Source of the DNA: Acanthamoeba sp. SK_2022b
Lineage: Eukaryota; Discosea; Longamoebia; Acanthamoebidae
DNA length: 64,000 bases
Direction: 5' to 3'
Assembly (NCBI GenBank): GCA_027943245.1
Contig: JANDJZ010000012.1
Coordinates: forward strand, 1 to 64,000
Positions 22,688 through 34,265 of this stretch are shown here, one piece after another. Each line of letters opens with the position of its first letter. Position 1 is the stretch's first letter. Made by a program: the position numbers and the translations under genes. The notes beneath the pieces are model-generated. The model ran no database searches and had not been told where the DNA came from. It was given only the letters and a program-made list of their open reading frames with translations.

Positions 22688-25600
22688 ATGGGGGAGTCCA
22701 CCGAAGCGCTGGAGAAGGAGCTGGCGGCTCTGAGAGAGGAGCTGCTCGAATGGAAGGGTAAGTACGAAACCATCCACGAGGAGCGTATCGCCCTCGAACG
22801 TAAACTAGACGAGGTAGCCCCCTTGGACATCCATTTCGCTTTGAGATTGAATTCATCAAGTATTTTTCTTTTTTATTTATCAAGTATTTTTCTTTTTTTC
22901 TGGCAGGTGGCTCCTTCGCCTGCTGCCCCTGGTGGCAACGAGGAAGAGAAGGATGCTGACACTATCACCAAGCCTCGCGTCGCTCCCCCCGCCGTGCCGC
23001 CGCCCAGAGCCTGCTCGGGTACCCTCTTTGCCAACGCGTTCCTGCTGCAGTGAATGCTCACTGCCGCGCCTTTTCTACACTAGGCGAGTTGGAGTCGCCC
23101 GTTACGCTCGCCGAAGCGCCTGCACGCCCTCCTCCCCGAGTTGCGCCGCCGCGCCCTGGCTCCAGTACGTTATTCCAATCTTCGCAACCGAGGCGAGGCA
23201 TAGCGTTTTCATTCTTACCAACCTGAGCAGACACGCGTGTGCCGGTGCTGGACCGATCTAAGAAGGAGCTCAAGGAGTGGGATCCCGTAGAGATCCTCTC
23301 CAAGAAGTGGCTCAAAAAGCTGTACCTCTTCCAGAACCACCTCACCAACATCCCGACCGAGATCGCCGAGTTCACCGAGCTGCAGGTCACCTTTTCCGTC
23401 CTACACTCATTTGCTTTTGCATGAGAGCTAACTCTCAAAATGGGCTCGCCGCACTCCTCCTCCTTCTCTTTCTTTCTCTCTCTCTCTCTCTCTTTTAGGC
23501 GCTGGATCTCAAGTACAACCGTATCAAGGAGTGGCCGACACCCCTTTGCTCGGTGACCACCCTCGCCGAGCTGTTGCTCGCTGGCAATCGCATCCGAAAC
23601 TTCCCTCCTGCCGACGACGTATGTCCTCTCCTCTCCCTCCCTCCCCATGCCTCCCATTCAGCCGCTTACCCCCCAAATACCTGCTTGTGTATCCAGATGA
23701 GCAAACTCGCGGCGTTAAAGAAGCTCGACCTGTCACAGAACGGACTTCACGAATTCCCCGAGGCCCTTTGCTCTCTCCCCGCCCTGGCCGACCTCGCACT
23801 CGACCGGAACTACCTCGAAGGTCTCTCGCCTGCGATCGGCCACCTGTCCGCTCTCACTCGCCTCAGGTATGTGCTTCCTTCCAGTGGTTGCCTCCTTGAG
23901 CAGCAAACCAAACCATCCCCCCTTCCTAATCCAACGCAGCATTAAGGCCAACAACCTCAAGTCGCTGCCCGAGGAGCTATGCGATCTCGAGTACCTTCAA
24001 GAGTTGTGCATTGCCGATAACCAAGTCACACATCTTCCCGAGGTATCCCCCGTCTAATGCATACGAAATGGGCACCGAATACGCATGCCGAGCCAAGCCT
24101 GGCCAAGACTAGCCAAGACTGATGATGGCATGGCGAACCACATAGGGACTGGGCAAGCTGGTGAACCTGCAGAAGATGGACATCTCGGAAAACGCCATCA
24201 CGGCGCTGCCTTCCGACGTGTCGGGTCTCACCGCCCTTCAGAAGCTCAACGCCAAGCGCAACAAGATCGATTGCATTCCCGAAAGCGCCACCGTCACCGA
24301 GACGGGCGGCTTCTACTCGCTCACCGAGCTCAACCTCGCCCACAACCAGGTTCCCTTCACCCGCTCAGCCTCCTAGACGGGCCTTACTTACGTAAGATGC
24401 ACGGTGATGTTGTCCAGTTGGAGTCGTGGTCGGCTGCGCTGTGGACGTGTGAGGCACTGCAGGTGCTCAACCTGACGGCCAACCGCCTCCCGGAGGTGCC
24501 TGCCGAGATCAGCTACCTCTACAACCTCACGCACCTGCACCTGAATGCCAATCGCATCGCCTTCGTTGCCAACGAGCTGGCACAGTTGGCCGCGCTCGAC
24601 ACGCTCGAGCTGAGCTTCAACGAGGTGGAGGCCGTGCCCGCGGATCTTGCCTACCTCGTCGCCTTGCGGGTCCTCTCGCTGGGCTACAATCGCCTGTCGG
24701 GCGAGGCTCTGCCCGACCTGTCGGCCCTCGCCGCGCTCGAACAGCTTTTCCTCGCCGGCAACCCGCTACAGCAGGTGCCCGCCTGGGTTGGCTCCCTTCC
24801 CGCCCTCTCCCAGCTTCACCTCCACCTGGTACCGCGCCCTCTTTTCTTTTCTCTGCTGTCCGGACATGCGCGTGCAGGTCGTTAGGCTACCAACCTATTG
24901 CCAAGGAACGCGTTTTCCGCTTCCATTCTTATTCTTTCACGTGCGCCCTAGGCGGAGCTCGAATCGCTGCCGGAAGAACTGTGCTCCCTCAACGCCCTCC
25001 AGTACCTTGACATTTCAGGCAACAAGGTTCGTTTTTGGTTACTACCTTATTAGTCCTGTGAGGAAGGTTTGATCAAATTTTCCTTTTCAATTCTTATCTC
25101 CCGTTCTACGACGTCCGCTTTCCTTATAACAAACCGAACACCAAAACAAGAAGACAACCCTTTAACTCCTCCTTATGCCGACAGTTGAAGGCGCTTCCGG
25201 CCAAACTGCCCGAGCTCTCGGGCCTGCAGCGACTGATCGCGTGCCACAATGTGCTTGAGAGCGAAGGCGTGCCCGATGGCGTCGACGACCTGCGCGAGCT
25301 CGAGGAGATCGACCTCTCGTACAATCAGCTCAAGACCGTGCCCGAGTCCGTGCACTACCTCAAGGACAGGGCGCACATCTTGTTGCAGGGCAACCCGCTC
25401 GACGATGAGACCCTCCGATCCTACCACACCCACACCTGGACGCCCTCCAAGCGCTTCAAGGTCTCCAACGCTCTTAATGTTTTATTTCTGTTTTCATTGA
25501 CATTTATGCAAAATGTTCTTGTTTGGCCGCAGGTGTCGTCGGCGGAAATCATCGGACGGCGACCGACGATGGAGGACGCGCTGTCCCTCCAGGGCCGCTT

Positions 25601-26528
25601 CCAAGGCCGTGAGGACGTCGACTTCTTCGGCCTCTTCGATGGTCACGCCGGCCGCGGGGTGGCCGAATACTGCGCCGACCACGTACACACCGTCGTGCTC
25701 GACAAGCTCAAGGAAGGCTCCGACACGCAGGCAGCGCTCAAGGACTGCTGGGTCAACGTCAACTCCGGCCTGAAGGTTTTACTCCACACAACACACAACA
25801 CAACAGCGCAAGAAAGCACTCATATTATGTCGTGTGCGGTGTTCCACAGGCTCAACTCGATGGAGGAGATACGACGCTCCGGCATGCGGGCGCCACCGCC
25901 GTGGCTGCGGTGGTGGAAGGCAAGCGCCTCATCGTGAGCAACGTGGGCGACAGTCGGGCCGTCGTCGGCCGTGCCGGCAAAGGCATTCGCATATCCAAGG
26001 TTGCTGTCTTTGCTGTTCATAGCCCCCCCCCCCATTCTCCCATTCCTCACCCGATCTCCTCCTCTTTGTGTGCTCACACAACACGTGGCTCTTTCGTGTT
26101 GCGCAGGACCACAAACCCAACCTGCACGAGGAGGAGGAGCGAATCTTCAACCTCGGCGGCTACGTAGTGGGCGAGACGGCCCGCGTCAATGGCCAGCTTG
26201 CCGTCTCGCGCGCCATTGGGGACTTCTACCTCCACCCCTACGTCAGGTAATCCCCTTTCACCTCCACCCCCTCCACCCGTCTCCCTCACCCTAATAGCCA
26301 CACAGCTTCGAGCCGCACGTGGCGTCGCTCGACCTCACGCCCGACGACTCGGTGCTGATCATCGCCTGCGATGGCGTGTGGGACGAGGTCGATGACGATA
26401 CGGCCGTCGAGCTGGCCGCGCAGGTCGAGTCGGCCGACCCGTTCGTCATCTCGTGCCGCATCAGGGACTACGCTTACCTCTTGGGCTCGGACGACAACAT
26501 CTCCGTCATCACCATCCTCCTCAAGTAA
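22688..26528 (+). CDS. LRR-PP2C phosphatase (PHLPP-like)
   Basis: An N-terminal coiled coil ([21 protein letters not shown]) and a Pro-rich linker lead into roughly 20 leucine-rich repeats, such as [19 protein letters not shown] and [20 protein letters not shown]2C domain follows from about 25530. Metal and phosphate-binding motifs are intact: [48 protein letters not shown] and GSDDNISV. The enzyme should be an active Mn/Mg-dependent Ser/Thr phosphatase, with the LRRs choosing substrates. The LRR-PP2C order matches PHLPP and the LRR-PP2C part of some fungal adenylate cyclases, but no PH, RA or cyclase domain is present. The N-terminal coiled coil is not part of PHLPP as known to me. Many exons are joined by 60-110 bp introns. 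Confidence 0.9.
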
Positions 26529-26811
26529 GCGAGGGAGCGTCTGATGACCCGTGTTTGTGTCCATTCTCATTCAGAGGCTCTGTCACCGTCGCCTTCGTCG
26601 TGCCTCTTCTCACCTACCTCCCCGGTCAAAAAACGATGCAGGGTGGTTATGAAGGAAAATCAAGGAAAACAGCAAATAAAATAAAATAGCGCGCTTGGTT
26701 GGGATTGGCTGCAGCGAGGACCTTGGCGACCGGACGATGCGAAAGTTGCGGAGCAGCTGGTAAGGAAGGAACGAACCCCACAAACACTCGAGATAACAGC
26801 TGCACTCACGT

Positions 26812-29449
26812 ATGGATAGTCAGCCTGGCTTCAGACCCCCCACGCTCTTCTCTTCCTTGTCTACTGGCGTCGTGCGCAAGAGAAGGGGAGGTCTGCAGCC
26901 ACCTGCCCCTTTTGTCTCCTCGTTCATCGCCATCGCCATCGCCCTTGCCTTCCTCGGGCTGCCGTCGAGTGCGAGGGCGCAGTCGTGCGTGCCCTTTCAA
27001 GGATCCCCCCGCACGGGCCACAAATGCAACAGCCTCGTCACCTACCCCAACGTTCTGCTTCGACCAAACCAAACCTACGCCCAGGTTTGGCCCGTTGAGG
27101 TCGTGGCGTAGGTGTGCGTGCTGTTGGTTTAACTCCGACTATCCCTCGCAAGGTCGACGAAGCAGCGGCCAACCGAACGAGACTCCTTGGCGCCTTTATG
27201 CCGCGGGCGTGCAGACGAGCAGCCCTGCGTCTGTCCTGTCTGGGCAGTTTTGTCAGCTGTCGCTTCGGTCCCACCTTTGCATGTGCGACACTTCACCGCC
27301 GCTTTGCTACACCTCGCTGCGCTCGTGTACGAGCGCCTTATGCGTTCTATTGGCTGCGTGTTGCGGTGTGCGTGCCAACAGACTTTCCGCCGTGCAGAAG
27401 CTTGTGTGAGGAGATGATTGCCGAATGCTCGGCAGGCTTCGCGGCTCGCGGAATATCGGCCCTGCTGCCAAACTGCAGCGCGGTTGACCCGACCACCATG
27501 CAGCCTCGCTATGCTACTACAAACTGCAACAACGCCTCACAGGGCGTCGGTGTGATTTTCCCCTTTCCAGTTGCTGGGTCTCATCGATATTCGCTGATCT
27601 TCGCTCTTCGGTTTGACAGTTGTGCCATACAGTCAGGCCGACTGTCCCTACCCGCTCAAGTTCAATCCGCACGGCACTGTGGCCAATCCGTCGCTTTCGC
27701 TCTGGGCCCAGGAGCAGATCTGCGTCTACCCGTGCCCTGCTCCTATGTTCTCGTCCAGCGACTGGCACGCCTCCGCCGGCGTCACCATCGGCCTGGCCAG
27801 TACTGGCCCCGACTATCCCTTGATCTTTAACTCTGGGACTTACCACCTGCCTTTCTCAGTGTTGTCCACGGCCATGATGCTCTTCCTGGCCATCACCCAC
27901 ATCTTGAGCCCTAAGAAACGGCGTTTCCCGACCTCCTTTCAGCTGTGGGTCTGCGTGTCGTCCCTGATCTCTTCGATTGGCATCGACATTGCGGTCTTGA
28001 TCGGCGGTGAGATCCCAACTTCGCTGGTGGTCATTCTCGATAGTCGGGCACCTCACGACATTCGACACGCAGGACCAGAGCGGACCAGCTGTACGTGGGA
28101 TGACACGCCAGTGCTGCAGACCTTTGACGGTGCCAGAGACAACGACGGTCAGGGAGTCGTCTGTGTCCTGCAGGGTACCTTCCTCCCTGCTTGGAGAGCC
28201 CTGCGATGGTGAACCGAAACATTGATAGTACCCTCCGGATGAATGCAGGAATGCTGATCATGTTCGGAGGGCTGGCCGGCAGTTTCTGGTGGGTCATGCT
28301 CACCTACACTGTCTTTCAGTTCATAGTCTTTGAACTTGCCTCCAACCGCGCACGCAAAGTGGTACCTGCGCAGATTTTCTCTTTATTTTGATCGACAATG
28401 CGTAACCTTTCTTCATCCATACGTCGCAGCTGCACGTGGCATCTCATATCATCGGCTGGGGGATCCCCGCCATCCTGGTCACCATCGGTACGCTTTTTCG
28501 GTCAGGACACCTTGTCTCTTGGCGCAGGCGTCTTAATGTTGTGTTGGCGGTGGTAGCGTTGGGTGCGCAGCAGTTCGAGGCGAGGGCGATCGGACACAAT
28601 TGTTTCGTCGTGTCGCCTTGGGACTGGGGGCTCTTCTACGGGCCTGTATCCTTCAATCTGGCTGTCGGCACCACTCTCATGGTGGTCTCCATCATTAAGA
28701 TCTTGGGGGTGCGCCACACCTTTACTCGTACTCACGCACACGCACATACAGGGCGCATAGGGGCGTGACTGATGCTCGTGTGTGTCCAAGGTGAGGTTCC
28801 ACTTGAGGGAGCAGGTGCTTCGGCTGGCGGTGCTGGTCGCCGTCTACTGGCTCATCTTTCTGTACCTCATTTTCTATCGCGTTTACATCGAAGTCACCCT
28901 TGTACGCCACATCTCCTCGCCTCTGCCCTCACACGAGTGCAAACCATGTCGTTAGCCACTTTTTTGACCAACGCGTTGTGGTGGTTCCAGGACGAGGTCA
29001 AGCAGGCGGTCAAAGAGCAGGTCGTGTGCAGCGCGCTCAGCGGCCTCGAGTGCAGCGCGTCCACGCAGATCAACAAGGGCGCCTGGTATCTCCAGGCGTT
29101 CACGCTAAGCGGGCAGGGCGTCATCATTTTCTGCTGTCTGGGGCTCTCCAAGGTATCGCCGCCTCTTCAGCTTTCTCGAGGAGGCCCATTCACTCACGAC
29201 AAACGCGTTGGTTACACAACGCAGGAGACGTTCATGTTCTGGCAGCGGCTATCGAAGAACTGGCGTAACCCGATGTCAGTCATCCTCTATGACGCGAACG
29301 AGAGCGGCCGGAGCGGCCGCCTCTCCTCTCACCGCCATCTTGCGGCAGGTCGACCTCGCTCCGTGTCGATTGCAGACGAACGGGCAGCCGCGGATCCCTC
29401 GCCCGCCCAGCGGTCCGCAGAGACCTCAGAAGAGATCGACGCTCTGTGA
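26812..29449 (+). CDS. Frizzled/Smoothened-like 7TM receptor, copy 1
   Basis: A signal peptide or anchor (SFIAIAIALAFLGLPSSARA) precedes a Cys-rich ectodomain starting QSCVPFQGSPRTGHKC. It includes ACRRAALRLSC, SLCEEMIAECS, LLPNCS and TTNCNNAS, a Frizzled CRD-like spacing of cysteines. VVPYSQADCPYPL and QICVYPCPAPMF link to the seven-helix domain: LSTAMMLFLAITHILSP (TM1), FQLWVCVSSLISSIGIDIAV (TM2), MFGGLAGSFWWVMLTYTVFQ (TM3), ASHIIGWGIPAILVTIG (TM4), a loop with HNCFV, then TM5-TM7. The tail begins KETFMFW, close to the Frizzled KTxxxW Dishevelled-binding motif but one residue longer. The family is known from Dictyostelium (fsl genes). The ligand and G-protein partner are unknown. The second copy at 38198 is a clear paralog. 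Confidence 0.85.
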
Positions 29450-29612
29450 TTTGTGGGTACAGGCAACTTGTGGTGTGTTCTCTTCAACGCGGGGATGCTG
29501 CAAAACAACGGCACAGAGGGTTGCAGAGGTATGGCAGCGGACTGTTTTTGTTCAGCGAACTGCGGCGCGCCACGTTGCGTTTTGAATCCAACAGATTTGA
29601 GTTGCAATTAAG

Positions 29613-32244
29613 ATGGACGTCGGCGATGACCAGCTCTGTGACGTGGTGCGCGACAATGCCCGACTGCGGGCGCGAGTGATCGACCTCGAGCAGGAGCTGA
29701 CCCTCAAGCAGAGCATGCTCGACAGGCTGGCGCGCGACAACGAACAGCTGCGCCAGGTGTACGAATCGAGATTAAGAAAATTGAAGCGAAAATTGAAGAA
29801 TTTGGAGAGCGGCAGTCGATCTCAATCGAAAGATGAAGTGAGCCTCGTGCGAGGCCACGCGAGGGGCGCCCAAACATCGAAATCTGTCGAAGAAAGACAA
29901 AGATCAGGTGGACAGGTCGACTCTGTGCCTGTTGGTTGGTTCGACGACCACGCCGGCCCACCCAATGCAACGCCACCGACGCAAGCGGATGATCGGCCCG
30001 AGTTTGACGTCGAGACTGTCGACACGCACGCATCGGCCGAGGCGGCAACGGCTCCCGGCGACAGCCACGCCGGCATGGCCACGACTACGGCCGGCGAGGA
30101 TCAGGCCACGATCGATGCCTGGTTGGAGTCCCACTTCAGCGTGGCCCAGCGTCAGCTGCCTCTGCTCGCGCACGAGATCGAGCGACGACACGCACAGTCC
30201 CAGGCTCGCCAGCACGAACCGGCAGCCATTCGCGAAATAGAGCGCCAACAAAAGGAAGACGAACTCGCGGAGCGCGACGGCGACGGCGACGAAGACCGCG
30301 ATGGCGCCAACGCGGAGGATATAAGCGCTGGCTTGCAGTCGCTCCCGGCAGAGGCGACCACGATCGAGGATCTGCCCGTGGAAGTGCTCTGCACGGTGTT
30401 TAGCGCGATCGAAGCGCACCGGGACCTCTTCGCCTGCTCCGCCACCTGCCGTGCCTGGGCCGCCATCCTCGGATGTCTTCCCCGGGGGGCGCCAGGAGTC
30501 GACAACGTACGGCGAACGGCTGTGGCTGTGGCGAGTGTCCAGAGTTAAAAGTTTGACGCCTGTGGACAGGGCGGGCAGGAAGCCGATGCGTTGTGGAAGA
30601 CGCTGGTGCTGTCCAACAGGAGGTGGCTGAAGTATGGCCGCGCCTCCGCGTTGGTGCCTCCGCCTCGTGTGTCGTGGAAGCAGTACTACCGCATGCGGTG
30701 CCATTTAGGTACTAACCATGGGCTGTCTTCTCGGTCTCGCCGGGTGGTGACGGTGTAGCTTACCAACTCGCTCGCTCACTGGGCCATCTCACGACCGTAG
30801 AACGCAACTGGCGACAGGGGATTATGCTGGTGGAGACGATTCCGCTCAGCTCGACCGTCAGGAGCTTCGATTACCGACCAGGCGCCGCCCTCACATCACT
30901 CAGCCATGTGCGCTCTCTGTCCCTTGCCCGAGCGCCTCCGCAGTCAGGTCGCCATCTCATATAACGTTTGGTTTGTCGGCAGGTCGGCGTCCACTATTAT
31001 GATGTGGTGACGGGTGTCAGCCAGGGCAAGATCGGTGTGCCCTTCAGTCCGCTGTGCCACCAACAGCTGGATCCATTTCTTCTCGTTGGTGGCACGCAGG
31101 GCAAGTTGAACCTATACCAGGGTACACTTTGCATTTGATTGCTCAATCGTCTCCTCTTTTCTCTCTCTTTGCTTGTGAACTCTCACGATCGGGAGACGAC
31201 GACAGACGACGGCCGATTGCTATTGGCCTATCCACACTCGGGACTCTCTTCCGGGCCCGATCCCAAGGCCGAGATTGCAGTTACCAATGTCGCCTGCAAC
31301 CTGGCCCTGGAGAAGTTTGTCTCGGCCACCTCCTCCGCCGCGGTACACCATTTTAGTTCCATGTCGCTCCTCTGCAGCTCTCTAGCTCACGGGTCACGGG
31401 ATGTCCGGCCGTGCTCTGGTTGCTACACAGTATCTGTGGGACCTGACCAGTACACAACCGCTGTGGACCTTGCCCGCAGCCACCAACACCACAGTTCTCC
31501 ACGTACCCCTCCTCTCCCTCTCATCGGCTTCGTTCATTGTCGATCCTCCACCCCTCATTTTACTCTACCCAACAGCTGGACAATCAGAAGGTCCTCGCTG
31601 CCGCTCAGGGTGTTACCGTCTACGACCCCAAGAGCGGTACTCGTGCCCCTCTCGCTTGTTTCTTTTCCAGTAGGTAAGGGGGAAAGGCCACCCTTCCTTC
31701 GTGTACGACTGACGGCGTTTTTATCGGCGCGTCAGGGAGCCGAGTGTGCGCTCTTGAGCTGGCTGAAGCGGCCACCTCCTTGGCGTGCCTCAACAGCTTC
31801 TACACGCTCGTCTCCACGGCGCACTCGTCCTTCCTGTGGGATCTGCGTATGCCACACCAATACGTAAAACGGCCAACCCACTTCCTCCTGTCCTCTCGCT
31901 ACGCTGCATCTGGCTGTGCTGAGTCAAGCCCGTGCGTGTCGTGTGCGTGACAGCTGCCTCGATACTTGTATGGTCAGTGCTGCGTGCATCCCGAGGTGGA
32001 GCGAGTGGTGTTCGCCAGCGACGAATTCATTTGGCTCAGCACGTACGACACGCTCCTCCGATACGAGCTCTCGCTGTGGCGAGTGCCGACGCCCGGAGCG
32101 ATCGGACTGGCGACCAAGCAGGTGCGCATGGACCAGGACCGCATCCTCATCGGACGGGGCCAGACCATCCACGTATGCTCCTTCGTCCACTCCGACGATA
32201 CGCCGCAGCGACGGCAGGCCAGCTGGCCCGAGGTCAACCTTTGA
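29613..32244 (+). CDS. F-box protein with beta-propeller-like C-terminus
   Basis: Residues 1-75 form a coiled coil (LRARVIDLEQELTLKQSML). An F-box follows near 30357-30470: TIEDLPVEVLCTVFSAI, then ACSATCRAWAAIL, which should bind SKP1 in an SCF ubiquitin ligase. After exon joins at about 30575, the C-terminal half has repeated strand patterns ending in YYDVVTGVSQGKI, YLWDLTSTQPLW, VYDPKSG, FLWDLRMP and WLSTYDTLL. These suggest WD40-like propeller blades, as in Fbw proteins. Many short introns break the propeller part. The stop at 32242-32244 overlaps the 3' end of the convergent gene's coding sequence. The substrate cannot be inferred. Confidence 0.78.
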
Positions 32245-34046
32245 GGTTGAACCTCGTGGCGGCCTTCTTCCTTCTCTTCTTCTCCTTGTAGGCCTTCCAG
32301 AACTCGGGCGTCGGTTTCTTGCCCTTTTTCTTGCCGTCTGCGCCTGGTTCGCCTCCTTCTTCAGTCATCGCAGGCGCCGTCTCTGCTCCGCTCACGCCCA
32401 TGTAGTACGCCGTCCACTGCATCACGCACATGCGTGCGATCTCGTCACGACAAGATCCCAGGACGAGTCAGATGCGTTGCGTGCGTACCTGTGCGTATTG
32501 AGCTTGATACTGCTGCCAAGTAGCTTGGTCTGTGTCATAGCTGTAGCCAGAGTATCCGTATGTCAACGATGAGGCGTGAGGATTGTAGCTGTCGTATGTG
32601 GCGGGTTGGCCGTAGTCCCTGGTGGAGACCGCATGAGCCTCGCACAACAAGCGCGTGCCTTTCTACAGGAGAGCACCGCGTACCAGTAAGATTGTGTTTG
32701 ATACCCACCTGGCTGCCCTTCTTGTTTTTCCGACTTGCTTTGCTGGTGTTGCTTGAGGTAGAGCTCCAGTATCTCTTCTTCCTTTGACTTGACGAGTGCC
32801 TCTCCTCCCTCCTGCTGCTCGGCCTCTTCCGTGTTTGTGAGATGTTTTTCCTTAGCGCCTTCGGTTTGGCCCTCTTCAGCCGACGCAACTTGACCTTGGC
32901 TCTCCACCGCGCGCGACAAATCCTGCGTCGCCTGCGCAGCCAGCTTCGCCTAGCAAACACGTTGCGGCAGGGCATGAGCGGGCAAGCGCATAGGCGATCG
33001 AATGAGGATGTGTACCCGCAGGGCCGCCTGGAACTCCAAAAAGGGCTCACCGCTGGCTTTGCCCTCACTATCGTCTTTGTGTCTCTTCGAGCACTTTTCC
33101 TGCCGTTCGTGGCTCTTGTTGATCGAACTCTTCCTTTTCCTGTCCCTGTCCCTGTCGCTTCTGCTTCGGCTTCGGCTCCGGCTCCGGCTACCACAGCTAC
33201 GGCTGCGCTTGCGCGGACTGTGGCTATGTCTCTTCGTTCTGTGCTTTCGGTCGGGCGAATGGAGCTGCAGCTTTTCCAATTCGTCCTGTCGGGCCTTCTT
33301 CAACTTGACCTCATCGATGATGATCCTGAAAAGAACGCATCAAAGTTCTCAGGTGCAGTTCTGTGATTCACGCCAAATCCCACATACCACAACCCAGGCA
33401 TGTTGTTCGTAATGATGAAATGGCCCTCGAGGTTTGACCACGCTGGAGAACTCTCAATGTAGACTATGCGGCAGTATGAACATACCTCTTGAGCTCCAGA
33501 TTGTTCAGCTCCCACGGCGGTACCTCCTCAGTTTGCTGGCACATCTGCCAGACTCCGCCGCACTCGCTTCCCACCTTCTTGAACTGATCGCCACTGGTGA
33601 ATTGTACCAGGTGAGACCAAGAGCTTATCAAGAGCTTTTCAGAAGAGGTAGTACCCTTGTAGAGTGAAGCTGATGGTGCGTTTCCAGTCATAGCCGAATG
33701 CAGCTACGTCGGGATATCGTTTCTCAATAAAGTGTAGGATGGCCTTGCCGCTTGCTTGTCCACCCGAGTTGATGATGGCCTCCTCTATCCTCTCTACCCA
33801 CGAAACTCCAATACTCTTCTTCTTCGCATGGCCTGCTTCTTCGAACAGATTGATCGTTGTGTCGTTCTGGACGGCAGCCTTGCCGTTGCCATTTTCCTCT
33901 TCTGTTTGGCGAGAGAGTAGCTGGAACAGTAAGAGAGTGAGAAAGACGAGGAGAGGGCAGGTACCAGGTGCAGCCGACATGACTTGGTTCTGGAGAAAGC
34001 TGAACAGCGAATCTACTCGCTCATCACTTCTCCGTGGGGGGTCCAT
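32234..34046 (-). CDS. Winged-helix (forkhead-like) protein with SR-like region
   Basis: The N-terminal part joins WVERIEEAIINSGGQASGKA, ILHFIEKRYPDVAAFGYDW, then KRTISFTLQ and GDQFKKVGSECGGVWQM. The order helix, helix, WKRTI helix and a VWQM strand resembles a forkhead/winged-helix domain. WSNLEGHFIITNNMPGLW follows. The middle is Lys/Arg/Ser-rich with RSRSRSRSRSDRDRDRKR, typical of splicing-related nuclear proteins. A Gln/Glu-rich helical stretch, a Tyr-rich segment (YDSYNPHASSLTYGYSGYSY) and WTAYYMG precede a basic C-terminus. Function could be transcription- or RNA-linked; no assignment is safe. An alternative start is Met at 33980. Stop at 32234-32236. Confidence 0.6.
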
Positions 34047-34265
34047 GGCAGTTACTTGTTACTTGTACAGCTTCCAAGTACAAACGTTTTCTCCTTGCCC
34101 GCTCGTGCGCTTTCCTTTTGGGTGGAGGGTCGGTGCGCAAAACGTGCAGCTCTCTCTCGCTACACTAAAAGGAAAAAGAAACAAAAGAAAAAAAAAATTC
34201 ATCACAGATCCAAGATTTGAACGATTGTGCTTGTGGAGTTCATCACGAAGTTGTTCGCAACGGGG

